NCBI RefSeq assembly: GCF_020616515.1
Contig: NZ_CP085135.1
Coordinates: forward strand, 5,689,001 to 5,753,000
Source: Mesorhizobium sp. PAMC28654
GTDB taxonomy: Bacteria; Pseudomonadota; Alphaproteobacteria; Rhizobiales; Rhizobiaceae
Direction: 5' to 3'
DNA length: 64,000 nucleotides
Position 1 is the stretch's first letter, and each line of letters begins with the position of its first letter. Both the position numbers and the translations under genes were made by a program. This document shows positions 21,975-30,012 of the stretch, piece by piece. The notes beneath the pieces were generated by a model that saw nothing but the letters and a program-made list of their open reading frames with translations, made no database searches and was not told the DNA's origin.

Positions 21975-22655
21975 ATGCACAGGCACAATCATTTCGGCGA
22001 ACGCGCCGAGCACTTTTTCATGCACATGGCCGGCAAGTTCGGGGGTCGCGGCGGTGGCGGCGGCGGTCCGTTCGGGGGAAGGGGCGGCGGCCGCGGCGGC
22101 CCGGGCGACATGTTTCGCGCCGGGCGCATGCTGGCCGACGGCGACCTCAAGCTGATCACGCTTTCGCTGCTGGCCGAGGCGCCCCGCCACGGCTACGACA
22201 TCATCAAGGCTCTGGAGGAACGCACCAGCGGCATCTACAGCCCGAGCCCGGGCGTGGTTTATCCGACGCTGACCTTCCTGGAAGAGGCCGGCTATGCCGC
22301 CTCGGCCGCCGAGGGCAACAAGAAGGTGTTTTCCATCACCGAGGCAGGGCAGGCGCATCTCGCCGACAATCGCGAGATGATCGACGGCGTGCTCGAGCAT
22401 CTCGAGCGCTTCGGCCGCAAGATGGCCAAGGCGCGCGACTGGTTCGGCGGAAACGACGACGGCGAGGAAGATGGACGACGCGGCGGCCGTGGCCGGCACG
22501 ACCGTTCGGAAGCGCGCGACGAATTCCGCGCCGTGCGCCACCGGCTGCGCGCAGCCCTTGGCGACATCGTCGACGCCCCTGCCGAGAAGCAGGCCGAGGC
22601 GATCAGCATTCTAGAAGCCGCCGCCGAGGCGCTGGAAGCGCTGTCCCACCGCTGA
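21975..22655 (+). CDS. PadR-family transcriptional regulator
   Basis: A 226-residue regulator. A Gly/Arg/Phe-rich N-terminal stretch (residues about 20-50) precedes the PadR winged helix: DLKLITLSLLAEAPRHGYDI, IKALEERTSGIYSPSPGVVY and PTLTFLEEAGYAAS. The C-terminus is helical and probably dimerises. AAGGAG at 21963 and ATG 21975 set the start. PadR proteins usually repress a neighbouring gene and themselves; the two palindromes upstream fit this. The Gly-rich leader is also common in rhizobial homologues. Confidence 0.9.
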   Translation: MHRHNHFGERAEHFFMHMAGKFGGRGGGGGGPFGGRGGGRGGPGDMFRAGRMLADGDLKLITLSLLAEAPRHGYDIIKALEERTSGIYSPSPGVVYPTLTFLEEAGYAASAAEGNKKVFSITEAGQAHLADNREMIDGVLEHLERFGRKMAKARDWFGGNDDGEEDGRRGGRGRHDRSEARDEFRAVRHRLRAALGDIVDAPAEKQAEAISILEAAAEALEALSHR

Positions 22656-22683
22656 GCGTAGGAACTCAAGGTCTGCAAGGTAC

Positions 22684-22712
22684 AAAAAAGCCCGGATGAA
22701 CCGGGCTTTTTT
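22684..22712. terminator. Bidirectional terminator between padR and the yiaA-like gene
   Basis: A run of six A, stem GCCCGG (22690-22695), loop ATGAA, stem CCGGGC (22701-22706), then six T. It can serve both convergent genes. Confidence 0.88.
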
Positions 22713-22729
22713 CGAGCGGTGAGGCAAAT

Positions 22730-22990
22730 TCATTCCTTGCCGACATACTCGCTGATCAGCTTTTCATTACGCGCCTTTTCGATCTTGGCGGTCATCTCGG
22801 CCGAAAGGCGTTCGTCCGTGCGGTACTTGACCAGGTTCACCAGGCTGCCGGTGAGCAGCAGGATGCCCATGGCCCAATAGCCCTTGGTCGCGAGGTCGAC
22901 CGGCGCCAGCCATAGCGACAGGCCCAGCATGAAATAGGCGGCACCGACCGATGCGGTGTTGAACATGATGTAGGTCTGATTGGCGTTCAT
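22730..22990 (-). CDS. YiaA/YiaB-family inner-membrane protein
   Basis: An 86-residue protein with two hydrophobic segments around TASVGAAYFMLGLSLWLAPV and GYWAMGILLLTGSLVNLVKY, the YiaA/YiaB pattern. Function is unknown. It follows the PspA-like gene on the same strand by 72 bp, so both are probably in one envelope-stress operon controlled by the divergent TetR protein. Confidence 0.85.
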   Translation of the reverse strand: MNANQTYIMFNTASVGAAYFMLGLSLWLAPVDLATKGYWAMGILLLTGSLVNLVKYRTDERLSAEMTAKIEKARNEKLISEYVGKE

Positions 22991-23062
22991 TGTGGTTCTC
23001 CCTTGATTTGACGATGATTGATGAATTCGGGTTGATGGAAATCAGGTTGGGAATTCAGGTCT

Positions 23063-23740
23063 TCAGTTGATGGTTTTCAGGCGCTCGAGAACGTCCTTGG
23101 CGCGCACCCTCACCGCCGGGCCATGGCCGGCATCGGCGAGGCGGTCGCGGATCGCTTCATGACGCAGTTCGCCGTCGATCTCGTCGAGGATGCCGGCTTC
23201 CTCGAAGGGATCGCTGCCTGACTTGATGCGGGCCAGCAGTTCCTCGGCGTCATTGAGGCTCGCCGAGTTGCCGATCGAGCGGTTGAGGCGTGACTGCGCC
23301 TTGCGCTCGGCATCGATGGCCCGGGCCGAGATCATGCCCTGGTTGAGATCGATGATGCGGCGATGCGCCCGCTCCACTGAAACGCGCATCCGCAACGTCT
23401 TCTCGCCGAGGCTTTGCACGGTGGCGCGGCGGACTTCGCGTTCGTTCTCCAGTTCGGCGACGGCCACCGCGCCACTTTCGGCCAGCGCGTTGTTGTTGGC
23501 GGCCAGCGCGCTGAGCGTGCGTGTTTCCAGATCGGCGTGGCGACGGTCGAGATGGTCGAGACTGGCCTGTTCGGCACGCTGGCGCACAATCAGCGTGGCA
23601 AGCGTCTGCTTGGCGGCGGCGAGGCCTGTCTCGGCATCGCGGATCCGCTGGGCCAAGAGGTCGATGGCGAAGCGATCCTTCAGGCCGTCCTCGGCCCGCG
23701 CGCTGGCGCCGTCGAGCAATGTTCTGATCAGGCTAAGCAT
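23063..23740 (-). CDS. pspA: PspA/IM30-family envelope stress protein
   Basis: The 225-residue protein is almost entirely helical/coiled coil and follows the PspA/IM30 plan: MLSLIRTLLDGASARAEDGL, then a long heptad-rich middle and MISARAIDAERKAQSRLNRS. PspA proteins bind the inner membrane and stabilise it under stress. No pspF or pspBC is nearby. GGGAGAAG precedes the ATG. Three identical-type palindromes lie directly upstream, pointing to TetR control, an unusual arrangement for a Psp gene. Confidence 0.83.
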   Translation of the reverse strand: MLSLIRTLLDGASARAEDGLKDRFAIDLLAQRIRDAETGLAAAKQTLATLIVRQRAEQASLDHLDRRHADLETRTLSALAANNNALAESGAVAVAELENEREVRRATVQSLGEKTLRMRVSVERAHRRIIDLNQGMISARAIDAERKAQSRLNRSIGNSASLNDAEELLARIKSGSDPFEEAGILDEIDGELRHEAIRDRLADAGHGPAVRVRAKDVLERLKTIN

Positions 23741-23767
23741 GTTCTTCTCCCTTCGAACTGTTTCTCA

Positions 23768-23836
23768 TGAACAATGTTCACGAAGCCAACATAACAGGAA
23801 ATGAACATCGTTCAAGCGATTTTTGAACACTGTTCA
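23768..23836. promoter_or_regulatory. Three TetR-type operators TGAACA-N-TGTTCA
   Basis: 13-bp palindromes at 23768-23780 (TGAACAATGTTCA), 23802-23814 (TGAACATCGTTCA, one mismatch) and 23824-23836 (TGAACACTGTTCA). They sit between the PspA-like gene and the divergent TetR gene, the expected place for a repressor that controls both. Confidence 0.85.
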
Positions 23837-23922
23837 CGAATTCCAGCATATGGTAAATGAAAGGAAATCGGGCTCGATACAGCGTGCCACAGCCTGGGGC
23901 ATGCGGATTCGAAAGGACTGGC

Positions 23923-24543
23923 ATGGCGCTGGACAAGGAAGAGATGAGCGAGCGCGTGCTCGCCATCGCCGAAACGCTGATCGACAGTGGTGGCGCCGAG
24001 AACCTAAAGGCGAGGACCATCGCCGAGCAGGCGGGGATCGCTGTCGGGTCCGTCTACAATCTATTCGTCGATCTCGATGAGGTTCACCGCGCCGTCAACA
24101 TGCGGCTTCTCGATCGGTTGGGTACCGCGGGCGCTTCGGCAATGGCCGAACTCCAGGGCGTCAAGGACACGCGGCAACGCCTGCTGGCGCTGGCGGGCGC
24201 CTATGTGCGGTTCGTCGAGGCGCATCCCGGCAGCTGGCCGGCGCTGCTTGCCTTCAACCGTCGGCGCGCCCTGGCGACGGAGCCGGATGCCTACGAGGCG
24301 CGGCTCGACCAATTGTTCGAGATCATCGCAAGCGTGCTTGGCGATGGCGGCTTCGATCTCGATGGAGATCGGCTCCGGATAGCTGCCCGGGCCCTGTGGT
24401 CAAGCGTGCATGGCATCGTCACCAGCGGCTATGCGGCGAAATCGGCGCGCGGGCAGGCGCACGAGGTCTGGCAACAGATCGAGCTGCTGGTCGCCGTTTT
24501 CGTCAGGGGGCTGGAACGGGGCGTGACATTCGACCATGTTTAG
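23923..24543 (+). CDS. TetR-family transcriptional regulator (WHG-type C-terminus)
   Basis: A 206-residue regulator. The N-terminal TetR helix-turn-helix reads ERVLAIAETLIDSGGAENLK, then ARTIAEQAGIAVGSVYNLFV. The C-terminal domain has LWSSVHGIVTSGYAAKS, in the style of the TetR C-terminal WHG group. ATG 23923 (MALDKEEM) is chosen; the frame is open upstream but without a ribosome site. It faces away from the pspA-yiaA operon across three palindromes and is the likely repressor of that operon. The inducer is unknown. Confidence 0.87.
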   Translation: MALDKEEMSERVLAIAETLIDSGGAENLKARTIAEQAGIAVGSVYNLFVDLDEVHRAVNMRLLDRLGTAGASAMAELQGVKDTRQRLLALAGAYVRFVEAHPGSWPALLAFNRRRALATEPDAYEARLDQLFEIIASVLGDGGFDLDGDRLRIAARALWSSVHGIVTSGYAAKSARGQAHEVWQQIELLVAVFVRGLERGVTFDHV

Positions 24544-24613
24544 GCAACACCGTCATGAATCGTGGCGACGACAATGGCGCTGGCCATTGCAGGGCAAAGT
24601 GGAGGTTTGAGCG

Positions 24614-24913
24614 ATGTCTTTTCTGAAGAAGCTTTTTGGTGGCGGTGGCGGTGGCAATGAGGCCGCCGAGCCGAAGAGTGCCGCACCGGCAAAGCAGGTC
24701 GAGAACAAGGGTTTTCTGATCAGCGCCACGCCCTACAAGGCCGATGGACAGTACCAGACCTGCGGCATCGTCTCCAAGGAGATCGACGGCGTCATGAAGG
24801 AACACAAGTTCATCCGCGCCGACCGTTTTGCAGGCCTTGACGATGCCGTCGACATCTCGATCAAGAAGGGCATGCAGCTGATCGACGAGCAGGGCGAGAG
24901 GATGTTCGGGTAG
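24614..24913 (+). CDS. HlyU-family protein
   Basis: A 99-residue protein: MSFLKKLFGGGGGGNEAAEP, then NKGFLISATPYKADGQYQTC and HKFIRADRFAGLDDAVDISI. This is the HlyU domain family, named after a Vibrio haemolysin activator, although these rhizobial proteins lack a DNA-binding domain and their role is unknown. GGAGG lies 10 bp upstream. The next gene starts 7 bp after its stop. Confidence 0.85.
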   Translation: MSFLKKLFGGGGGGNEAAEPKSAAPAKQVENKGFLISATPYKADGQYQTCGIVSKEIDGVMKEHKFIRADRFAGLDDAVDISIKKGMQLIDEQGERMFG

Positions 24914-24920
24914 GGGGCAT

Positions 24921-25379
24921 GTGATCAGACTCATCGACGGTTCATCCGCGATAGCTGCCGCTCGCAACTTCGTTCAGCTTGTCTTGGAAGGTATGCCGCC
25001 CGCTAATGAAGCTCTGAGTTGCGCGCTTGATCAGCTTGTGAGCGCGTATCACAAAACCCCGCGTGGCAAGCCTGCCGATACCGACTTGACTGGACGGAGC
25101 GGCGACAGCTCAACGCTTTACGAAGCTCTTGCCGTGCGGTTTCCTGATTATCGGTTCTATCCTGTGGCGGACCCGCGTGCTGGCGCCGAGGCCAAATCCA
25201 TGATGGGTGATGCACTCGAAGACATTCGGGACGTCACGCTGGATATGTGGGAGGTCATCTGGAGAGCGGAGCACCTTGGCCTCGACGACGCGCACTGGCA
25301 TTTCTACCTGCTTTTCTCCGACTGGGGGCGACATATGCGCGAGTTGTCCCTCTACCTCCACGCAAGGCAATTCGGTTGA
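24921..25379 (+). CDS. DUF5063-like hypothetical protein
   Basis: A 152-residue cytoplasmic protein starting at GTG. Segments such as ARNFVQLVLEGMPPANEALS, LVSAYHKTPRG, DIRDVTLDMWEVIWRAEHLG and WHFYLLFSDWGRHMRELSLY resemble the all-helical DUF5063 family, whose function is not known. It follows the HlyU gene by 7 bp and may be cotranscribed. The assignment is from memory of the family pattern. Confidence 0.6.
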   Translation: MIRLIDGSSAIAAARNFVQLVLEGMPPANEALSCALDQLVSAYHKTPRGKPADTDLTGRSGDSSTLYEALAVRFPDYRFYPVADPRAGAEAKSMMGDALEDIRDVTLDMWEVIWRAEHLGLDDAHWHFYLLFSDWGRHMRELSLYLHARQFG

Positions 25380-25424
25380 TACCGAGCCAGGGTTGGGCGC
25401 GCTCCCTGCCGATGGCTTGTGAGC

Positions 25425-25883
25425 CTAAAGCGGCAATTCCGACGTGTATTTGATCGTTTGGCTCGGAACATCCGTCTTGACGTTCTGCACGCCCTTGATG
25501 CGGCTGAGGTGTTCGGACTGGAAGCGGCGGTAGTCGTCGATGCCGGCGGCCACCACGCGCACCATGGCGTCGCAGTCGCCCAGCATCAGGTAGCATTCCA
25601 TCACCTGCGGCAGCTTGGCGACCTCGGTGGCGAAGTGCTCGATCGTGTCCTCGTCCTGCGCCTTCAGCCAGATGCGGGTGAAGAAGGTCAGCCCCTTGCC
25701 GATGCTGGCGGGGTTGAGCACCGCGACATAGCGGTCGATGACGCCGGCTTCCTCCAGCAGTTTCACGCGCCGCAGGCAGGGTGACGGCGACAGGCCGACC
25801 TCGTCGGCCAGGTCGTTGTTGGCCATGCGCCCGTTACGCTGCAGCGCGCGCAGGATGCGCTTGTCGATCTCATCCAGCTTCAT
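25425..25883 (-). CDS. Lrp/AsnC-family transcriptional regulator
   Basis: A 152-residue regulator. The N-terminal helix-turn-helix is MKLDEIDKRILRALQRNGRM, then NNDLADEVGLSPSPCLRRVK. The C-terminal RAM (ligand-binding) domain has VMECYLMLGDCDAMVRVVAA. It is divergent from azlCD, exporters of branched-chain amino acids, as B. subtilis AzlB is. A TCAGAT-N6-ATCTGA palindrome lies between them. It probably responds to an amino acid and controls azlCD. Confidence 0.9.
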   Translation of the reverse strand: MKLDEIDKRILRALQRNGRMANNDLADEVGLSPSPCLRRVKLLEEAGVIDRYVAVLNPASIGKGLTFFTRIWLKAQDEDTIEHFATEVAKLPQVMECYLMLGDCDAMVRVVAAGIDDYRRFQSEHLSRIKGVQNVKTDVPSQTIKYTSELPL

Positions 25884-25920
25884 TGGCTCTTGATTCCAGC
25901 ATCTTGGGAATTTATGAAAT

Positions 25921-25938
25921 CAGATGCCAAAATCTGAC
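25921..25938. promoter_or_regulatory. Candidate Lrp-type operator
   Basis: The palindrome TCAGAT-GCCAAA-ATCTGA lies between the divergent Lrp-family gene and azlC. Perfect 6-bp arms with an A-rich centre fit Lrp/AsnC binding sites. There is no other direct evidence. Confidence 0.55.
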
Positions 25939-26055
25939 TGAATGCAACAATCTTCGCAACCAAATTGCTCGCGGGCATCTGTATGTTTACCGCCGACATC
26001 ACAGATATCCACGCAGACAGGAAGCGGCGGCCGCGAGGCCGGTCGATGGAAGATC

Positions 26056-26796
26056 ATGAGCATTTCACAGGCGGCATTGTCCCGGGAGGCGGGAGAGGGA
26101 TCCGGCTCGGAATTCCGGCGCGGGATCGTGTCCTGCACGCCGGTTCTGCTGGGAACCATCCCCTATGCGCTCGTGCTTGGCGCGCAGGCCACTCAGAAGG
26201 GGCTGCATGTCGTCGAACTGTCGGCGATGACCGGGCTGAACTTCGCCGGCGGATCGGAATTCGCCGCGATCCAGCTGTGGACCTCGCCGCCGCATGTCGC
26301 GCTCATCGTCGCTATCACCTTCCTGGTCAACAGCCGCCACCTGTTGATGGGAGCGGCACTGGCGCTGTTCCTGCGCCATCTGCCCCGGCGAAAGGTGTTT
26401 CCGGCGCTGTTCCTGATGTGCGACGAGAGCTGGGCGCTCGGCTTGGCCGATGCGCGGCAGCGGGCGGATGCAGGCATCGGTCCGGCCTTCAGCCTGCGCT
26501 ACTATATGGGCGCGGCACTTGCGATGTATCTCGCCTGGGTGGCCTTCACGACGCTCGGCGCCATGCTTGGCCCGGTGCTAGGCAATGTCGAGCCCTATGG
26601 CTTCGACATGGCGTTTCCGGCCGTCTTCCTGGTGCTGATGCGCGGCATGTGGAAGGGCTTTGCCGCCGCGCGGCCCTGGCTGGTCAGCCTCGTTGTGGCG
26701 GCGCTCGTCTATCTGTTCGTTCCAGGCGCCTGGTACGTCGCCGCGGGTGCGGTGTCCGGGCTTGTCGCGGCCTATGTGCTGGCAGGTGACGCATGA
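26056..26796 (+). CDS. azlC: Branched-chain amino acid exporter subunit AzlC
   Basis: A 246-residue membrane protein: GIVSCTPVLLGTIPYALVLG, LSAMTGLNFAGGSEFAAIQL and VNSRHLLMGAALALFLRHLP are AzlC signatures. It works with AzlD to export branched-chain amino acids and analogues. The upstream frame extends to 25942, but ATG 26056 starts just before the family homology and outside the Lrp operator. The stop overlaps the azlD ATG by 4 bp (ATGA). Confidence 0.9.
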   Translation: MSISQAALSREAGEGSGSEFRRGIVSCTPVLLGTIPYALVLGAQATQKGLHVVELSAMTGLNFAGGSEFAAIQLWTSPPHVALIVAITFLVNSRHLLMGAALALFLRHLPRRKVFPALFLMCDESWALGLADARQRADAGIGPAFSLRYYMGAALAMYLAWVAFTTLGAMLGPVLGNVEPYGFDMAFPAVFLVLMRGMWKGFAAARPWLVSLVVAALVYLFVPGAWYVAAGAVSGLVAAYVLAGDA

Positions 26797-27092
26797 TCGA
26801 TCCGGCAACCTTTTTCACCATCGTGCTGATGGCCGGCGTCACCTATCTGACGCGCATCGGCGGCTATGTCGTGCTGCGCAACCGCACGCTCAGCGCCCGC
26901 GCCACGGCGGTGATGGAAGCCGCGCCCGGCTGCGTGCTGATCTCGGTCATCGCGCCGGACTTCGTGTCGAAGAATCCGGCCGACCTCGCGGCGCTCGCCA
27001 TCACCGTGCTTGCCGCGACGCGCCTCTCCATGCTGCCGACCGTTCTGATCGGCGTGGGCGCGGCTGGTCTGCTCAGGCATTTCATCGCGTAA
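26793..27092 (+). CDS. azlD: Branched-chain amino acid exporter subunit AzlD
   Basis: A 99-residue, three- or four-helix protein: FFTIVLMAGVTYLTRIGGYV, EAAPGCVLISVIAPDFV and ALAITVLAATRLSMLPTVLI match AzlD. It is translationally coupled to azlC through the ATGA overlap and followed by a strong terminator. Confidence 0.9.
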   Translation: MIDPATFFTIVLMAGVTYLTRIGGYVVLRNRTLSARATAVMEAAPGCVLISVIAPDFVSKNPADLAALAITVLAATRLSMLPTVLIGVGAAGLLRHFIA

Positions 27093-27095
27093 AGA

Positions 27096-27126
27096 AAAAG
27101 GCAGGCGCCGAAACGCCTGCCTTTTT
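27096..27126. terminator. Bidirectional terminator between azlD and azoR
   Basis: A-run, stem GGCAGGCG (27100-27107), loop CCGAAA, stem CGCCTGCC (27114-27121), then five T. It suits both convergent genes. Confidence 0.9.
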
Positions 27127-27145
27127 CAGTTCGGATTGTTGGTGC

Positions 27146-27781
27146 TTAGGCAGCCGCTTCGATCTGGCGGCTCGCGGCCACAACAGCGTCGACCTTGGCG
27201 GTCGCCTTGGCCAGCGCGGCCGTCACCGCGTCAGCGCCCATGCCGACGCCTTCGATGCGGATGACATCGACATCGGTCATGCCGACGAAGCCGAGCACCG
27301 AGCGCAGGTACGGGATGGCATGGTCCATCTGGACCGCCGCACCTTCCGAATAGATGCCGCCGGAGGCCAGCACGATGTAGACCTTCTTGCCGGTGACGAG
27401 ACCCTTGGGGCCATTCTCGCCATAGGCAAAGGTCTTGCCGGAACGGGCGACGTGATCGACCCAGGACTTCAGCGTCGAGGAGATGTTGAAGTTGATGAAG
27501 CCGGTGGCCAGGATGATGGTGTCGGCGGCAAATAGTTCGTCGACGACGTCATCGGAAACGCCGACGACTTCGGCCTGGCGCGGGGTGCGGGCTTCAACCG
27601 GCGTGTAGATGCCGCTCGCATAATCCGCATCGATATGCGGCAGTGGGTTGGCGACGAGGTCGCGCACGACAAGCGTGTTCGACGGGTCGGCCGCAAGCAG
27701 CTTGTCGGCGAATTCGGTGGCGATGCGGGTCGAGTGCGAGGCGTTGCCGCGCGGGCTGGACGTGATGAGAAGGATGGACAT
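27146..27781 (-). CDS. azoR: FMN-dependent NADH:quinone oxidoreductase / azoreductase
   Basis: A 211-residue flavodoxin-like enzyme that reduces quinones and azo compounds with NADH and FMN. Signatures are LLITSSPRGNASHSTRIATE (FMN phosphate loop), GFINFNISSTLKSWVDHVAR and LVTGKKVYIVLASGGIYSEG. The length equals E. coli AzoR. It is divergent from a LysR regulator with several palindromes between them, consistent with induction by electrophiles or quinones (inference). Confidence 0.92.
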   Translation of the reverse strand: MSILLITSSPRGNASHSTRIATEFADKLLAADPSNTLVVRDLVANPLPHIDADYASGIYTPVEARTPRQAEVVGVSDDVVDELFAADTIILATGFINFNISSTLKSWVDHVARSGKTFAYGENGPKGLVTGKKVYIVLASGGIYSEGAAVQMDHAIPYLRSVLGFVGMTDVDVIRIEGVGMGADAVTAALAKATAKVDAVVAASRQIEAAA

Positions 27782-27828
27782 TTGGGGGCTCTCCAGTGGG
27801 AATTGAATTGTCCCGCCAGATATGGGCC

Positions 27829-27885
27829 TATCGACCCATTCGATAAACTGGTATATTTTCTATACGATCCATCTATAGAATAGAT
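27829..27885. promoter_or_regulatory. LysR-type operator region between azoR and its regulator
   Basis: Three dyads occur in 57 bp: TATCGA-CCCAT-TCGATA (27829-27845), TTCTATA-N9-TATAGAA (27858-27880) and ATCTAT-AGA-ATAGAT (27871-27885). The last is a T-N11-A LysR box of the ATC-N9-GAT form, just upstream of the regulator's ATG. Confidence 0.65.
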
Positions 27886-27891
27886 ACAACG

Positions 27892-28848
27892 ATGCAACCC
27901 AATCCGACGCTCGACCAACTTCAGATCCTGGTGACAGTCGCCGACACCGGCAGTTTCTCGGCCGCCGGGCGCAAGCTCAACCGGGCGCAATCCGTCATCA
28001 GCTATGGCATCGCCAATCTCGAGGCGCAGCTTGGCCTGAAACTCTTCGAACGCGAGGGCACGCGCGAGCCGCAACTGACCGAGATCGGCCGGGCGATGCT
28101 GGAGGATGCGCGGCGCATGGTCGGCATGCTGCAGCGCATCCGCTCGCGGGCTGACGGCCACCATCAGGGACTTGAGGCCGAAGTCGCGCTGTCGGTCGAT
28201 ACGGCACTGCCCTCACCGGTGCTGGTGCGGGTGCTGAAGGCGTTCGAGGCGCGGTTTCCGACGGTTATGCTGCGCCTGCATATCGGCACGCTCGGCCTGA
28301 TTCCCGATCATGTTGTCAGCGGCCACGCCGATCTCGGAATTGGCGGCTTGTTGGGCGACGTTGACGTGCATCTCGTGCGCATCGGTTTCATGTCGATCGT
28401 GCTGGCGGCCGCGCCTAGCCACCCGCTGGCGCTGCTGCCCAAGCCCGTGGCGATCGAGGATGCGCGCGAACACACTCAGCTTGTTGTCACCGACCAGTCC
28501 GAGCGCACAAAGGGGCGCGACTACGGTGTCTTCGCCTACCGCACCTGGCGGCTGACGGACATGCGCACCAAACATATGCTGATGCGCGAAGGGCTTGGCT
28601 GGGGCGGGCTGCCGCGATGGCTGATCGCCGACGACCTGGCCAGTGGCCGGCTGGTCGAAATCGATCTCGAACCCTTTAGCGAGGTGAACTCGCCGCTGTT
28701 TGCCATGCATCGCAACGACACCAGTCCGAAGCCGGCGGCCGCCTGGCTGATTGAGCAATTCAAGCGCCAGCTCGGCTGCTTCAACGAGTTCGAGCCGGGG
28801 CAGGTGCCTGAGGACGAGCCGTCGACAACCCATCAATCAGCGCCATGA
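27892..28848 (+). CDS. LysR-family transcriptional regulator (azoR-linked)
   Basis: A 318-residue LysR regulator. The helix-turn-helix lies in LDQLQILVTVADTGSFSAAG, then RKLNRAQSVISYGIANLEAQ, and a substrate-binding domain follows from about residue 95. It is transcribed divergently from azoR and is its likely activator or repressor. Its last 68 bp overlap the convergent TetR gene on the other strand. Confidence 0.9.
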   Translation: MQPNPTLDQLQILVTVADTGSFSAAGRKLNRAQSVISYGIANLEAQLGLKLFEREGTREPQLTEIGRAMLEDARRMVGMLQRIRSRADGHHQGLEAEVALSVDTALPSPVLVRVLKAFEARFPTVMLRLHIGTLGLIPDHVVSGHADLGIGGLLGDVDVHLVRIGFMSIVLAAAPSHPLALLPKPVAIEDAREHTQLVVTDQSERTKGRDYGVFAYRTWRLTDMRTKHMLMREGLGWGGLPRWLIADDLASGRLVEIDLEPFSEVNSPLFAMHRNDTSPKPAAAWLIEQFKRQLGCFNEFEPGQVPEDEPSTTHQSAP

Positions 28849-29407
28849 GAACGGCGCGGTAGTCTTCGCTCGAACCGCCAGCCTCGATGGCGAGCGCCGC
28901 CCGGTCGAAGGCCGCGGCGAGCAGTGCGGTCAGCGCTTCCGCCGGCAGCTTTTGCAGGGTGCGCGCGCGCATTGCCGCGACAAGACCCTCGCGCAGCGAA
29001 CGATTGCCGTTGCGGTTGTCTATGGCATCCATGGCCGCGCGGCCGAGCACGGCTGGCCCATCCAGCAGCAGCAGCCGCGTGCGGCCGGGCGCGCGCATGG
29101 CGGCGAGATAGGAGTCCGAACCGGCGATCAGCGCATCGCGGGCATCGAGCGCGGGCGGCGAGGCGCGGTCGATCTCGTCGGCCACGGCCTGCGCCTCCTG
29201 TTCGACCACGGCGGCAAACAGCGCCTGCTTATCGGAGAAATGGTGATAGAGCGCGCCGCGCGTCACGCCGGCGGCTGCGACGATCTCCGGTGTGCCGGTC
29301 TCCGCGTAGGATTTTTCGGTGAACAGTTTTCGCGCCGCGTCAATGAGGTCGGTGCGCGTCGCTTCGGTGCGATCCCGGTTGGAACGGCGCGCGGATTCCT
29401 GTTGCAT
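28781..29407 (-). CDS. TetR/AcrR-family transcriptional regulator
   Basis: A 208-residue TetR repressor: TEATRTDLIDAARKLFTEKS, TPEIVAAAGVTRGALYHHFS and DKQALFAAVVEQEAQAVADE form the DNA-binding domain. The start is MQQESARRSN at 29407; an open frame continues far upstream but would cross the operators. Two direct copies of a 17-bp palindrome lie directly before it, between it and the divergent VOC gene, so self-repression and control of that gene are likely. Its 3' end overlaps the upstream lysR gene by 68 bp tail to tail. Confidence 0.88.
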   Translation of the reverse strand: MQQESARRSNRDRTEATRTDLIDAARKLFTEKSYAETGTPEIVAAAGVTRGALYHHFSDKQALFAAVVEQEAQAVADEIDRASPPALDARDALIAGSDSYLAAMRAPGRTRLLLLDGPAVLGRAAMDAIDNRNGNRSLREGLVAAMRARTLQKLPAEALTALLAAAFDRAALAIEAGGSSEDYRAVLMALIDGLSTARPQAPAPARTR

Positions 29408-29452
29408 ACATGCAGCCTGTATGTTAATTCGATTTACATGCAGACTGTATGT
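29408..29452. promoter_or_regulatory. Twin TetR operators ACATGCAG-N-CTGTATGT
   Basis: Site 1 is 29408-29424, site 2 is 29436-29452; both are palindromes of 8-bp arms with one base between, spaced 28 bp. Both are followed by TAATT. They occupy the gap between the TetR gene and the VOC gene. Confidence 0.85.
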
Positions 29453-29473
29453 TAATTGACGGGAGAATGAAAG

Positions 29474-29899
29474 ATGAAGATCACAAGCTATTACCCGGTG
29501 CTGATGGCCGGCGACGTCGCCGGTACGGCCGCGTTCTATGTCGAGCATTTCGACTTCAAGCCGCTGTTCGAAAGCGACTGGTACGTGCATCTGCAATCGG
29601 TCAACAGCACCAGAGTCAATCTTGGCATCGTGCAAGGCGACCATGAGACGATCCCGCAGGAGGGGCGAGGGCGGACCTCGGGCCTGCTGATCAATTTCGA
29701 GGTTGCGGATCCGGATGCCGCCTATGCGCGGGCCGTCGCCGCCGGCCTGCCGATCCTGCGAACGCTGCGCGACGAGCCCTTTGGCCAGCGCCATTTTATC
29801 ACGAAGGACCCTAATGGCGTGCTGATCGACGTGATCAAGCCGATCCCGCCCAGCGAGGAATTCCTGGCTGACTATGCCCAGGGTGTGGCGGAAAGCTGA
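29474..29899 (+). CDS. VOC-family (glyoxalase/bleomycin-resistance fold) protein
   Basis: The 141-residue protein has the beta-alpha-beta-beta-beta repeats of the VOC superfamily: [40 protein letters not shown] and, in the second half, [20 protein letters not shown]. Members include glyoxalase I, dioxygenases and antibiotic-binding proteins. The specific activity is not evident. It is probably repressed by the divergent TetR protein. Confidence 0.85.
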   Translation: MKITSYYPVLMAGDVAGTAAFYVEHFDFKPLFESDWYVHLQSVNSTRVNLGIVQGDHETIPQEGRGRTSGLLINFEVADPDAAYARAVAAGLPILRTLRDEPFGQRHFITKDPNGVLIDVIKPIPPSEEFLADYAQGVAES

Positions 29900-30012
29900 A
29901 CTGCGGCCACCCGGCTGGCGAGTTCGCTGCACGCGATACCCATCTTTTTAGCTAAGTTGCCCGGCGCCAGCCGAAATGTTTGCCTCTGCTCCTCAATGGA
30001 GAAAGGGAAATC

